DNA of 36,600 nucleotides from NCBI GenBank assembly GCA_029570205.1, contig JAKQSI010000130.1:1-36600 (forward strand), given 5' to 3'. The notes beneath the pieces were generated by a model that saw only the letters and a program-made list of their open reading frames with translations, had not been told where the DNA came from and made no database searches. Positions 24,550 through 31,742 of this stretch are shown piece after piece. Source of the stretch: Candidatus Omnitrophota bacterium (lineage in GTDB: Bacteria; Hinthialibacterota; Hinthialibacteria; Hinthialibacterales; JAKPRU01). Each line of letters opens with the position of its first letter. Positions within the stretch are counted from its first letter, which is position 1. Made by a program: the position numbers and the translations under genes.

Positions 24550-25416
24550 TCACTCGAAATCTCCTAACGAACGAACATACGCAACCGATTCCGCGATGTA
24601 TTCTTTCGTCTCCTGTTCACTCCACTCCACTCCCTTGATCCCCTCTACCTCAATGGTAACAGGTCCCCTGTACTTGTGTTCCCGCAGAATTCGGACCACC
24701 TCCGGAATATTGACAACCCCGCGTCCGAGCGCCGGAAAGTTCCAGGTCTCGTACTCGCCGTTGTGGTCCTTCAACTCCACTGTCGCAACGTAGTCGATTA
24801 TCTTTTTCAACTCGGTCGGCGCATCGGTTCCTTTGTTGTAATAGTGAATATTGCCCGTGTCGAAGTTGACCCGAATATTCGGATGATTGATCTGACGCAT
24901 CGTGTCCAGATGCACATCGCCGTTTGTCCCGAGGTCCGGGTGCGTCTCCAGCGCGATAATCACACCGTGTTTTCGGGCAACATCTCCGGCCCGGCGAAGA
25001 CGCTCGAAAATGACCTCTTTCGGCGCATCATGGCGCTTCGGAGAAAAAAACATATACTTTGCGCCCATCTTCTCACAGGTTTCCAATTGGACCTCGAGCT
25101 CCGCAATACAAGTTTCCTTGGAAAGATCCGTGTCCCCCCGCATTACAGGAATCTTGAGAGCGTGCGTTTTCAACTTCTGCACGATCGCGTCCATCTCGTC
25201 GGGTGTCGGCACGTTGATAAAAACAGAATGTACCCCGATGGACTCCAGATGATCCCACGCGGCATCCTGGTACTTCCCATAGCTGGCGAGCCGGACTCCG
25301 AGGGAATTCCTGGTCTCCTTCTCTCCGAACCCGCAAAATGGGCAGGTTCCACACCCCATCATCAGGGGCACGAGAAAAATCAGCAAAAGAAATCTGCACA
25401 GAATCGGGAACGGCAT
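24550..25416 (-). CDS. TIM-barrel sugar isomerase/epimerase-like lipoprotein
   Basis: A protein of 288 residues from the ATG at 25416, which follows AAAGGAA; it starts the lipoprotein signal ending LVPLMMGC. The mature part is an AP-endonuclease-2/xylose-isomerase-type TIM barrel: GVIIALETHPD, VNFDTGNIHYYNKG, ATVELKDHNG and PVTIEVEG supply the Glu, Asp, His and Glu that bind the divalent metal. Relatives are usually cytoplasmic isomerases; this one should sit on a membrane outside the cytoplasm. It precedes the symporter gene. Reactions on free sugars or elimination of keto-sugar glycosides are possible. A Cys-rich CGTCPFCGFG segment follows the lipidated Cys. Confidence 0.87.
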   Translation of the reverse strand: MPFPILCRFLLLIFLVPLMMGCGTCPFCGFGEKETRNSLGVRLASYGKYQDAAWDHLESIGVHSVFINVPTPDEMDAIVQKLKTHALKIPVMRGDTDLSKETCIAELEVQLETCEKMGAKYMFFSPKRHDAPKEVIFERLRRAGDVARKHGVIIALETHPDLGTNGDVHLDTMRQINHPNIRVNFDTGNIHYYNKGTDAPTELKKIIDYVATVELKDHNGEYETWNFPALGRGVVNIPEVVRILREHKYRGPVTIEVEGIKGVEWSEQETKEYIAESVAYVRSLGDFE

Positions 25417-25570
25417 TACTGTTTTCCTTTCCGGGCTATCTCTCATTATCCGCGATAATTTGCTGTATTCGTTTTTAGAATCAACCTGGTATCATCTCAC
25501 AATTCCCGTGTCCAATGTAAGACCATGGGCCAATCCCAACCCAAATCCATGTCGAGAACCACAAGTATGC

Positions 25571-25629
25571 GTACAAACCTCTCCCCCAAGATAGGGGAAA
25601 ACAGAATGAGGGTTGAATTCATTGGACTT
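25571..25629. repeat. Second dispersed repeat family (GAGGGTTGAATTCATT type)
   Basis: CTCCCCCAAGATAGGGG is followed by AAAACAGAATGAGGGTTGAA. A close relative is at 19547-19592 (GGGAAGACAGAAAGAGGGTT and the same TTGAATTCATT continuation), and a shorter relative is at 31512-31550. The arms CTCCCCC and GGGG form a weak hairpin. The 228-base gap here, between a ceramidase-like gene and the lipoprotein gene, holds nothing else recognised. Confidence 0.6.
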
Positions 25630-25644
25630 ACTCACACCTTCAAC

Positions 25645-27123
25645 TCACCTTGTCCTCTTCACCAGCTCCTGCACTTTCCCCACCACCGCTTCTTCGATCG
25701 TGAGCGCAAATCCGCCCGGCAGCCCGTAAAATCCTGCCGAATGGAACGCTTCATATCCGCCCTCTTCCAGCACACGGCGTGACGGAAGGTATCCGAACAC
25801 ATCATTGCAGTATCCCGCCACCCAGACCGGCGACCCTGCAAGCTCTCTCTTGAGACGCAGAGAATAATCCACCGTCGCCTCACCGGACAGGGCGATCAAA
25901 GTCAGATCATTGCCAAATCGGACCACTTGGGCCAGATACGGATAGCTGATTCGGATATTTCCGGTCTTTTCCAGCTCCTCCAGCAGCATCTTTGCATGGT
26001 CTTGCTCATACTTGCCGGGCGATTGGGCCTGCTTCTCCAGGTCCTCCTTCGTGGGAATCTTCGCAAAATCCAGCGGGACCGTATCAATCGTGGCCCGCAG
26101 GGGAGCGTGAACCGTGCGGGGGTAGGCGTGCAGCGCGGCCTCCACCCCATTGGCCAGCGCGCGCCCATGCTGCTCAGCAAGTTGCACTGCCCCCCGTGGA
26201 ACCAGGTAGACAACCGAATCTTCCGGATGTTGCAGCCTTCTGAAACGTGCAGGGTCGGGAATCCCACGGGGCTGCGGATTTTGGTCACCCCCGCACCCGA
26301 TCATAAACATCGCCGTCACTCCCGGATGTGATTCCTCCACATACTGCTGCGCAAATCCGGCATAATCGCCGCAGAACTGATAGAAATCCAGCGTCGTGTT
26401 ATGGCAGGCATACCCGAACAACACAGCCCGTAGCTCCCCGCCAGGCTTGTCTACCCGAAGCGCCGGGACATCATGATCCACCGGCCCATCAGGATAGGGT
26501 CGATTCTCCACCCCGTGTTCGGTCGGCTGGCGGCGGTTCATGGCGAATCCCGCGCGGGCATGGGTGTAGGCCAGCTCCGCCGGAGCCAGGTTCGCCAAAC
26601 TCTCCCCGATAATCCGCACAATCTTCTCCTGCAATAACGGGACATACTCCCTGATGCGTTCCACATACTCCGGAGACACTCCGGAAATCTCGGCAGCGTC
26701 CGCCCGCAACTCCGGCCCGCAGTGTGTATGAGAGGCGTTCATCAGCAGTCCTTCCGGTGGAAGATCGTAAAGACGCTTGGCCTCCCGTTCCACAAAGTCA
26801 CGCATACTTCGTGTCACTCCCAATAGATCCATCGTAACAATCACCAACCGTGTCCCTTGCGCGTCCTCCAATGCCAGCGCTTTCGCGTGAAGGTCATGGA
26901 CTTTCCCCTCCGAGGGTTTATTGCGGGCGGCGTATCCCGCCATCCACATCGGCTGCTCGGGTGTGATTGTCACCGTGGCAACCCCCGCCTTCCATTCCGT
27001 CGCCGTATCTTCCGCCGAAATAAAGGCAGGTGGTGAAATCACCCATCCCACCAAATGAAACACCATCAGAAAACGCACACATCTTTTCACAAGTGGACTC
27101 TTGCGTCTCTTTTGAACATCCAT
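25645..27123 (-). CDS. Secreted ceramidase-like protein (N-terminal domain only)
   Basis: A protein of 493 residues from the ATG at 27123, preceded by GGGAG and starting a signal peptide (RFLMVFHLVGWVIS). The mature part resembles the N-terminal catalytic domain of neutral/alkaline ceramidases: KAGVATVTITPEQPMWMAGY, NASHTHCGPE with zinc-ligand His residues, and FGYACHNTTL. Ceramidases have GDVSP with a catalytic Ser; here the matching place reads GCGGDQNPQP, so that Ser is missing. The C-terminal domain of ceramidases is also absent. Such shortened members are common in environmental bacteria and may act on other amides or sugars. A regulator gene lies upstream on the same strand, but 560 bases of repeats separate them. 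Confidence 0.83.
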   Translation of the reverse strand: MDVQKRRKSPLVKRCVRFLMVFHLVGWVISPPAFISAEDTATEWKAGVATVTITPEQPMWMAGYAARNKPSEGKVHDLHAKALALEDAQGTRLVIVTMDLLGVTRSMRDFVEREAKRLYDLPPEGLLMNASHTHCGPELRADAAEISGVSPEYVERIREYVPLLQEKIVRIIGESLANLAPAELAYTHARAGFAMNRRQPTEHGVENRPYPDGPVDHDVPALRVDKPGGELRAVLFGYACHNTTLDFYQFCGDYAGFAQQYVEESHPGVTAMFMIGCGGDQNPQPRGIPDPARFRRLQHPEDSVVYLVPRGAVQLAEQHGRALANGVEAALHAYPRTVHAPLRATIDTVPLDFAKIPTKEDLEKQAQSPGKYEQDHAKMLLEELEKTGNIRISYPYLAQVVRFGNDLTLIALSGEATVDYSLRLKRELAGSPVWVAGYCNDVFGYLPSRRVLEEGGYEAFHSAGFYGLPGGFALTIEEAVVGKVQELVKRTR

Positions 27124-27224
27124 TTCCTGTTCTCCCGTTGTTTCGAATGAATTCAATCTCTTAAATATCCATGAAAAAACCAAAAGCCTCAATGGAAGGC
27201 TTACAGCGAAACGGCATTGGATAC

Positions 27225-27323
27225 GTGCGGATAAATGACATTCGTACGGCAGGAATGGCAGAGTTCCCATCCAATACGTTGTGGAGTCCAGTGCGGATGA
27301 ATGACATTTGTACGGCAGGGATG
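27225..27323. repeat. 33-bp direct repeat pair
   Basis: GTGCGGATAAATGACATTCG continuing to GGAATG (27225-27257) recurs at 27291-27323 with three mismatches. The starts are 66 bases apart, exactly twice the unit length. It lies upstream of the ceramidase-like gene. The core ATGACATT resembles the ends of the inverted-repeat element at 27541. Confidence 0.7.
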
Positions 27324-27540
27324 ACCGGATAATACATTTGTGTTTTAATTTTTAATTCCTGATTCCCTCTCCCTGTCCCTCTCGCCTCTCCCCCTGCCTC
27401 TTTCCCCAATGTCATTCAGTTAAACAATCCTGTAATTCACGAGGAAAACTCCGGAATGACGGCATCTCAGGTTAATGCGTATGGGAGGCAGGGTCGGGGT
27501 CGACTAATCCCTCCCCCGAAAGTCGGCGGATCTCAGGTGG

Positions 27541-27643
27541 CAATGTCATTAGGTTAAACCATCCTGAGACGGGCCGGTTCTCAATCTTATCGAGAGGCCG
27601 TTCCTTCCCATCCTGCTGTCTTCCCCTTAACTTAATGACATTG
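27541..27643. mobile_element. 103-bp inverted-repeat element (MITE-like) with a nearby solo end
   Basis: The ends CAATGTCATTAGGTTAA (27541-27557) and TTAACTTAATGACATTG (27627-27643) are inverted copies with one mismatch in 17. A third copy of the end, with the same downstream AAC-ATCCTG, lies at 27407-27432. The interior has no coding capacity. The structure fits a small non-autonomous transposable or folded repeat element. With the 33-bp repeats and low-complexity stretches it fills the 563-base gap 27124-27686, in which no gene is seen. Confidence 0.5.
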
Positions 27644-27686
27644 CTTCCTTCCCCCCTTTTGGGATTCTTTATTTGTTTTTTAATTC

Positions 27687-28718
27687 TTAATTGTCACCCC
27701 CGTGCGTGGCAATCCGTGGCCGCTGTATCCGATACGAAGAAAACCTCAGGCAGGAGCCTTTCACTTTCCCCGTATACACATCAACCAACAGATCCACCGC
27801 CATACGGCCCACTTCCTCCTGGAAATATTCGCCATAATAGCTGACATCGGCCAGCGGAGCCACTGAGGCATTCTCCCGAAGACATCCGAACTTCACTTGC
27901 GGACGTTGGATCATAATGAGGGGCAGCGCGGCAATGGAAAGATTCCCACCCATCACAATCACCCCCTCCACTCCGAGATCCTCTGCGAGAAGGTCCTTCA
28001 CAACCGCACCGATTGTTTCTTCGTTGGCATCCCGAATCAATCGGAATCCCAGCCCGAGATCCGCTATTCCCTCCAGGTATCCATCACGGCTTGTCCGGTG
28101 ATCAGGACGATAGAGATTTCCGATAAACCCGATTCGCCGATAGCCGTCCTCACGCATGGCGCGAACCAGGTCCCGTGTGCAATCTTTCCGGTTTTCGGTG
28201 ACAAAATAGTCTCCCGGCGGGACATTCGTTCCCACCACCACAAGCGGACGGCCCAACTTCCCAGCGGTGATATACGTGTCGTACTGCGTCGGCCCAATGC
28301 AGATAAAACCGTTGGCGTTTGTGCCCTGAAGCTGCATCCATTCCGCAGAGGCCATATCGCTCCCAAGCAGATAGTGAATACTTGATTCCACTCCAAGTTC
28401 CGTTGTGCGCCCCAAAATCCCTCGAATGTAATCGCTGAGCGCTCTGTTGGTATCCCCCGCTCGGACCGAAACCACGATCGCAATCTTGCGCAACCGAAGC
28501 GCCTGCGTAGATACAAAACTCCCAATTCGCTCCCGACGTTCCACCAGGCCTTCTTTCACCAACTCCTGAAGCGCACGGTTGGAGGTAATCGGGCTGACCC
28601 CGAATTCCCTCGCCAGACGGGTATGTCCCGGAATGCGCGATCCCGGCGCATAATCGCCATGGCTGATCCGTTTCCGAATCTCGTCGGCTATTTCTGTATA
28701 TAAATGTTTCCGGTTCAT
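27687..28718 (-). CDS. GntR-type regulator with LacI/PBP1-like sensor domain
   Basis: A protein of 343 residues. The N-terminal GntR winged helix is clear: LYTEIADEIRKRI, then GSRIPGHTRLAREFGVS and ALQELVKEGLVERRERIGSFV. From about residue 75 the rest resembles a periplasmic-binding-protein/LacI sugar sensor (IAIVVSV, GFICIG, GYRRIGFIGN, GVEGVIVMGG), as in AraR of Bacillus. The start is put at 28718 (MNRKHLY) because the twelve codons upstream would cover a perfect palindrome that looks like an operator. There is no good ribosome site. It probably senses a sugar or derivative and controls the nearby sugar-related genes, a link that rests on location only. Confidence 0.9.
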   Translation of the reverse strand: MNRKHLYTEIADEIRKRISHGDYAPGSRIPGHTRLAREFGVSPITSNRALQELVKEGLVERRERIGSFVSTQALRLRKIAIVVSVRAGDTNRALSDYIRGILGRTTELGVESSIHYLLGSDMASAEWMQLQGTNANGFICIGPTQYDTYITAGKLGRPLVVVGTNVPPGDYFVTENRKDCTRDLVRAMREDGYRRIGFIGNLYRPDHRTSRDGYLEGIADLGLGFRLIRDANEETIGAVVKDLLAEDLGVEGVIVMGGNLSIAALPLIMIQRPQVKFGCLRENASVAPLADVSYYGEYFQEEVGRMAVDLLVDVYTGKVKGSCLRFSSYRIQRPRIATHGGDN

Positions 28719-28727
28719 TGTGCTACT

Positions 28728-28739
28728 GTGTATATACAC
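28728..28739. promoter_or_regulatory. Palindromic operator candidate before the GntR-type gene
   Basis: GTGTATATACAC is a perfect 12-bp palindrome whose near edge is 9 bases before the regulator's start codon. Its TGTATATACA core is like sites used by GntR/AraR-type proteins, so autoregulation is likely. No second copy was found in front of other genes by eye. Confidence 0.5.
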
Positions 28740-28861
28740 TTTAAACATCTCCAAATCAAGACCTGTTCATGCCGAACCAAATCACATCAAAAACCTCGCG
28801 AGAATCGAGACAGAAAAACCTCGCGAACCTCCAATACGCCTCGAAAACAGGAACTCAAAAA

Positions 28862-28880
28862 TGGATTTTCCGAAAATCCG
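28862..28880. repeat. Short inverted repeat GGATTTTC/GAAAATCC
   Basis: An 8-bp inverted repeat with a one-base centre lies in the 575-base stretch between the regulator and the first jelly-roll gene. It could be a protein-binding site. A further hairpin, GATGCC/GGCATC, lies near 28979-29001. The stretch has no convincing gene. Confidence 0.3.
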
Positions 28881-29128
28881 CTCACCTTTCCACAAGATGA
28901 TTCCTTATCAAATCATTTGTGCAATAATTTCATATCTCCTGTATTATGAATTAGTTATGTCTATGAGTGGTTTTCATAGATGCCTTTGAGAAAATGGCAT
29001 CCATCGGCATAGACACCGCAACGGGCATCATCCCTGGGTTTTCACTTCCCGTGGACAGATTCGAACACACAGCGAATTCAATAAATCGATTTTCTGAAAA
29101 AAAAGAGCAAGAAATTTCTTTTACCCTA

Positions 29129-29158
29129 TGGACAAGCGTGGAAAAGTTGTTATATCAT
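29129..29158 (+). promoter_or_regulatory. Probable promoter of the jelly-roll/pseudopilin genes
   Basis: TGGACA (29129-29134) and TATCAT (29153-29158) are separated by 18 bases, in AT-rich DNA unlike its surroundings. It lies about 135 bases before the start of the first secreted protein gene. Confidence 0.4.
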
Positions 29159-29293
29159 AGAATGCACAGAAGGCAAGGTGAAAATAAACATCGAACAGGA
29201 AAGCAGGGCAAGACCCCCAAAAGCGAAACCGTACGGGACACATTCTCACCGGATGATCCGTGAAGAATCAAGCTGCGCGTGGAGGCACAAACA

Positions 29294-30115
29294 ATGAAAC
29301 ACCAGGGTTTGACATGTCCGGCAATTCTGGCAGGTTTGTTTTTCTTGCCCACTGCTTACGCGGTGGATCGCCTGCCGATTGACTTCCCCAACGGCGGCTT
29401 TGAAGAAACAACCGAGCAGGTGTCGTCCGACGGGACCCAGACCGCAATCTATCCTGCCCGGTGGAGTGTCACCAACGGATTCACCCATGATGGCGCGTAT
29501 GGTGATATCAACGCGATCATTGAATTGGACCCCACAAACGTTCGCCCCGGATCGCCCGGCAAACAATCCCTCCATATCAAACACCCGCCAAGCCGCTTCC
29601 CCACTCGATATCAAAGCCACCTCGCTTCCTCCGCTACCAGCGAAATCGAACTGACCGGCATGACCTTCGATGCCGAAGTCTGGGTGAAAACACAGGACTG
29701 GTGGGGCAGCAACAGCCATTATTTTCATATCTGGCTGATGCCGATTGATTATGACGGAATTGTATTCGATAACATGCAATCCTTAAGCCCGTGGGCAATC
29801 CACCTCGGCCCGGCATCGGATCGGTGGAATGAACTGCTCAATGAGCCGGTTCAGGCCCGCATGGTCGCAAACACAATCTGGGGCACAACCCCCTGGACCA
29901 AATACCGTCTCGAAAATATCCCCATCGAGGACCCCGGAGTTTACGGTTTCTTCATTCAAATGACTGCATGGTACAACAATACGGACAATGGCCAACGAAC
30001 GGACCAGCCGGAGTTTGAACTTACCGGCGATTGCCACGTATGGATCGACGATCTGAAATTGGTTATCCCGTCAGGATCAGACCAGCAGGATGTCTCCGGC
30101 TGGATGCTCCACTAG
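29294..30115 (+). CDS. Secreted jelly-roll-like protein (unknown function)
   Basis: A protein of 273 residues from the ATG at 29294, which has GGAGG eight bases upstream. A signal peptide ends at PTAYA. The mature protein opens with LPNGGFEE-like wording (FPNGGFEETTEQ) followed by ARWSV, the N-G-x-F-E...W start of galactose-binding or CBM4/9-type beta sandwiches, and ends with CHVWIDDLKLVIPSG, the matching last strand. These features suggest a carbohydrate-binding or structural surface protein. It is followed after 40 bases by a second secreted protein of similar design, then by two pseudopilin genes, so it may be a cargo or partner of the pseudopilus. The family is not recognised for certain. 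Confidence 0.7.
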   Translation: MKHQGLTCPAILAGLFFLPTAYAVDRLPIDFPNGGFEETTEQVSSDGTQTAIYPARWSVTNGFTHDGAYGDINAIIELDPTNVRPGSPGKQSLHIKHPPSRFPTRYQSHLASSATSEIELTGMTFDAEVWVKTQDWWGSNSHYFHIWLMPIDYDGIVFDNMQSLSPWAIHLGPASDRWNELLNEPVQARMVANTIWGTTPWTKYRLENIPIEDPGVYGFFIQMTAWYNNTDNGQRTDQPEFELTGDCHVWIDDLKLVIPSGSDQQDVSGWMLH

Positions 30116-30155
30116 AGAACGCCAGACCTCTCAGCGAAAGGAGACGTTGCAGCAG

Positions 30156-30836
30156 ATGAAAACAAAGTTAGTGGTGGGTTTCGGAATCTTGGCGGTGTTG
30201 ATGATCGTCACACCGGGAACGCAGGCCCAAACCGCCGCAGAATTGGGGTTTGAGGCAGGTGTGGACGCCGCCGGACTGCCGGCCGGATTCCCAAGCAGCG
30301 GCGTGTATGGGGATGCCACCGTAAAAATCCTCCAGGATGCCTCAAAAGCCCGAAGCGGAACCGGAGTCCTCGAAATACGTGCCAAGGCAGGCGGCGCAGC
30401 CAACTCGCAGGCTTACCTGATCCGCCAGGTCGATGCCTCCTCTCTCGGTCCCGATGGAGCAATGCTGACAGTATCCGTATGGTTTAAGGTGACCGGACTG
30501 GATGCTTCCTCCATCGCTCAGGTGTGGATTTACCAGTGGTCGCCCGAATGGGCGCTGTTGGACTACACCAAGGGTTCCACAATCGGCGCGGCTTACAATG
30601 ATGCCGGTTGGGTCCGCGGATTTCATACCATTAAGATCGGGTATGATGCCAAGGGATTGCCCTTTTTCCCCGATGCCACGGTGGGAAAAATCGACATGCG
30701 GCCCTGCCACGCCTACTTCAGTGAAGACAAGAACGAAGACGGCAAAGATGCCGTAGTCCTCCTGGATGATGTGACCATTGCGACAAATCTGCCCACAGCC
30801 AGCAGCGTGGAAGTCGACTGGGCGCTGTATGAATGA
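30156..30836 (+). CDS. Second secreted jelly-roll-like protein
   Basis: A protein of 226 residues from the ATG at 30156, with a signal peptide ending near TQAQ. AAAGGAG lies 12 to 18 bases upstream, a little far. The mature part has LGFEAGVDAAGLPAGF, an FE opening as in the previous protein, then ARSGTGVLEIRAKAGG, and ends DAVVLLDDVTIATNL, again a final strand with the DD pair. The two proteins look like distant members of one beta-sandwich type. No catalytic residues are apparent. A 130-base gap with two hairpins separates it from the pseudopilin gene downstream. Confidence 0.7.
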   Translation: MKTKLVVGFGILAVLMIVTPGTQAQTAAELGFEAGVDAAGLPAGFPSSGVYGDATVKILQDASKARSGTGVLEIRAKAGGAANSQAYLIRQVDASSLGPDGAMLTVSVWFKVTGLDASSIAQVWIYQWSPEWALLDYTKGSTIGAAYNDAGWVRGFHTIKIGYDAKGLPFFPDATVGKIDMRPCHAYFSEDKNEDGKDAVVLLDDVTIATNLPTASSVEVDWALYE

Positions 30837-30881
30837 GACCGAGAGCCGGTCCTGTTCGGCGGACCGTGACAACAGAAACAA

Positions 30882-30923
30882 GGGCAGGCGCTGTTTGTGC
30901 AAACCGCCGGGCAGCGCCTGCCC
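30882..30923 (+). terminator. 12-bp stem hairpin between secreted protein and pseudopilin genes
   Basis: GGGCAGGCGCTG (30882-30893) and CAGCGCCTGCCC (30912-30923) pair perfectly around an 18-base loop. There is no T run, so it may be an RNA-stability or partial-termination element rather than a classic terminator. A shorter CGGTCC/GGACCG hairpin precedes it near 30848-30866. Confidence 0.4.
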
Positions 30924-30966
30924 CCAATCCCTCAAACGGGATGGGTGTTTCGACGGAGTCTTATGG

Positions 30967-31500
30967 ATGTTCAAAAAACGGTGCGCTTTCACGTTAATCG
31001 AGTTGTTGATCGTGGTTGCGATTATCGGTGTCTTGGCGGCCATCGCCGTGCCGAATTTCCTCAATGCACAGATGCGGGCGAAAGTGGTCCGGGCGATCTC
31101 CGATATGAAAAGCGTCGCCCATGCGATTTCCTGCTATCGCATCGACAACAACAAACTGCCGGAAATCATTTACGGCTATGTCCCCCGTGTCACCACTCCG
31201 ATTTCCTACATCGCATCCGTTCCGCTTGATTATTTCAACCAATATTACAAAGAAATCTTCGGATACCCTCCTCCCTACTATTTCACCGATAAAGAACGAT
31301 GCGCGAACGAGGCCTATTTCAACGCTTTCGAGGCGTACGGTCCGGGGCATGACTTCATGATGTATTCCTACGGTCCGGATACACACTCCACTACGGTAAC
31401 CAACAACACCGGCAAGGGCGTCCCGGGCGGCATTTTGATTATCTACGATATGTCAAACGGCGTCCGCAGTGACGGCAGTCTTTTCTATTTCAGCGATTAA
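30967..31500 (+). CDS. GspG-like pseudopilin
   Basis: A protein of 177 residues from the ATG at 30967, supported by GGAG eight bases upstream; the open frame continues upstream without sense. It starts MFKKRCAFTLIELLIVV with Ala before the cleavage site and has the AVPNFLNAQ helix end shared with the genes at 396 and 1119. The C-terminal part has YSYGPD and YDMSNGVRSDGSL, the window's pseudopilin signature. It follows the two secreted jelly-roll proteins and precedes another pseudopilin. It would be an inner-membrane pseudopilin processed by a prepilin peptidase encoded elsewhere. Confidence 0.87.
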   Translation: MFKKRCAFTLIELLIVVAIIGVLAAIAVPNFLNAQMRAKVVRAISDMKSVAHAISCYRIDNNKLPEIIYGYVPRVTTPISYIASVPLDYFNQYYKEIFGYPPPYYFTDKERCANEAYFNAFEAYGPGHDFMMYSYGPDTHSTTVTNNTGKGVPGGILIIYDMSNGVRSDGSLFYFSD

Positions 31501-31511
31501 ACATCACAATT

Positions 31512-31550
31512 ACCTCCCTCGAAGATCGGGGGAAGTGAGGTGGGGGTTGA
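31512..31550. repeat. Short copy of the second dispersed repeat
   Basis: CCTCCCTCGAAGATCGGGGG is followed by AAGTGAGGTGGGGGTTGA. It resembles 25579-25617 in order and wording, including the GGTTGA end. It starts 12 bases after the pseudopilin stop. Confidence 0.5.
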
Positions 31551-31627
31551 CCGGACATCGCAAGACTCCTCAGTATCCACTGAGCGGCGCTGTTCTATCA
31601 CCACTTTCTCAAGAGCGATGAAATTGA

Positions 31628-31670
31628 GTAGGGGCGAACCTTTCTTCGCCCCTACGACTCTTCTTTTTGC
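31628..31670 (+). terminator. Strong terminator-like hairpin after the third pseudopilin
   Basis: GTAGGGGCGAA (31628-31638) pairs perfectly with TTCGCCCCTAC (31645-31655) around a 6-base loop, followed by a T-rich CTCTTCTTTTTG tail. It could end the transcript from the jelly-roll and third pseudopilin genes. The GTAGGGGCG arm also appears at 35361, so it may equally be a dispersed repeat used as a terminator. Confidence 0.6.
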
Positions 31671-31742
31671 CTCCTCCGCTCTTCTCCCTCCCCTCGATAA
31701 GCTTTAATATAAAGCAGCGCTTCACCAAATAGGAGACCGGAT

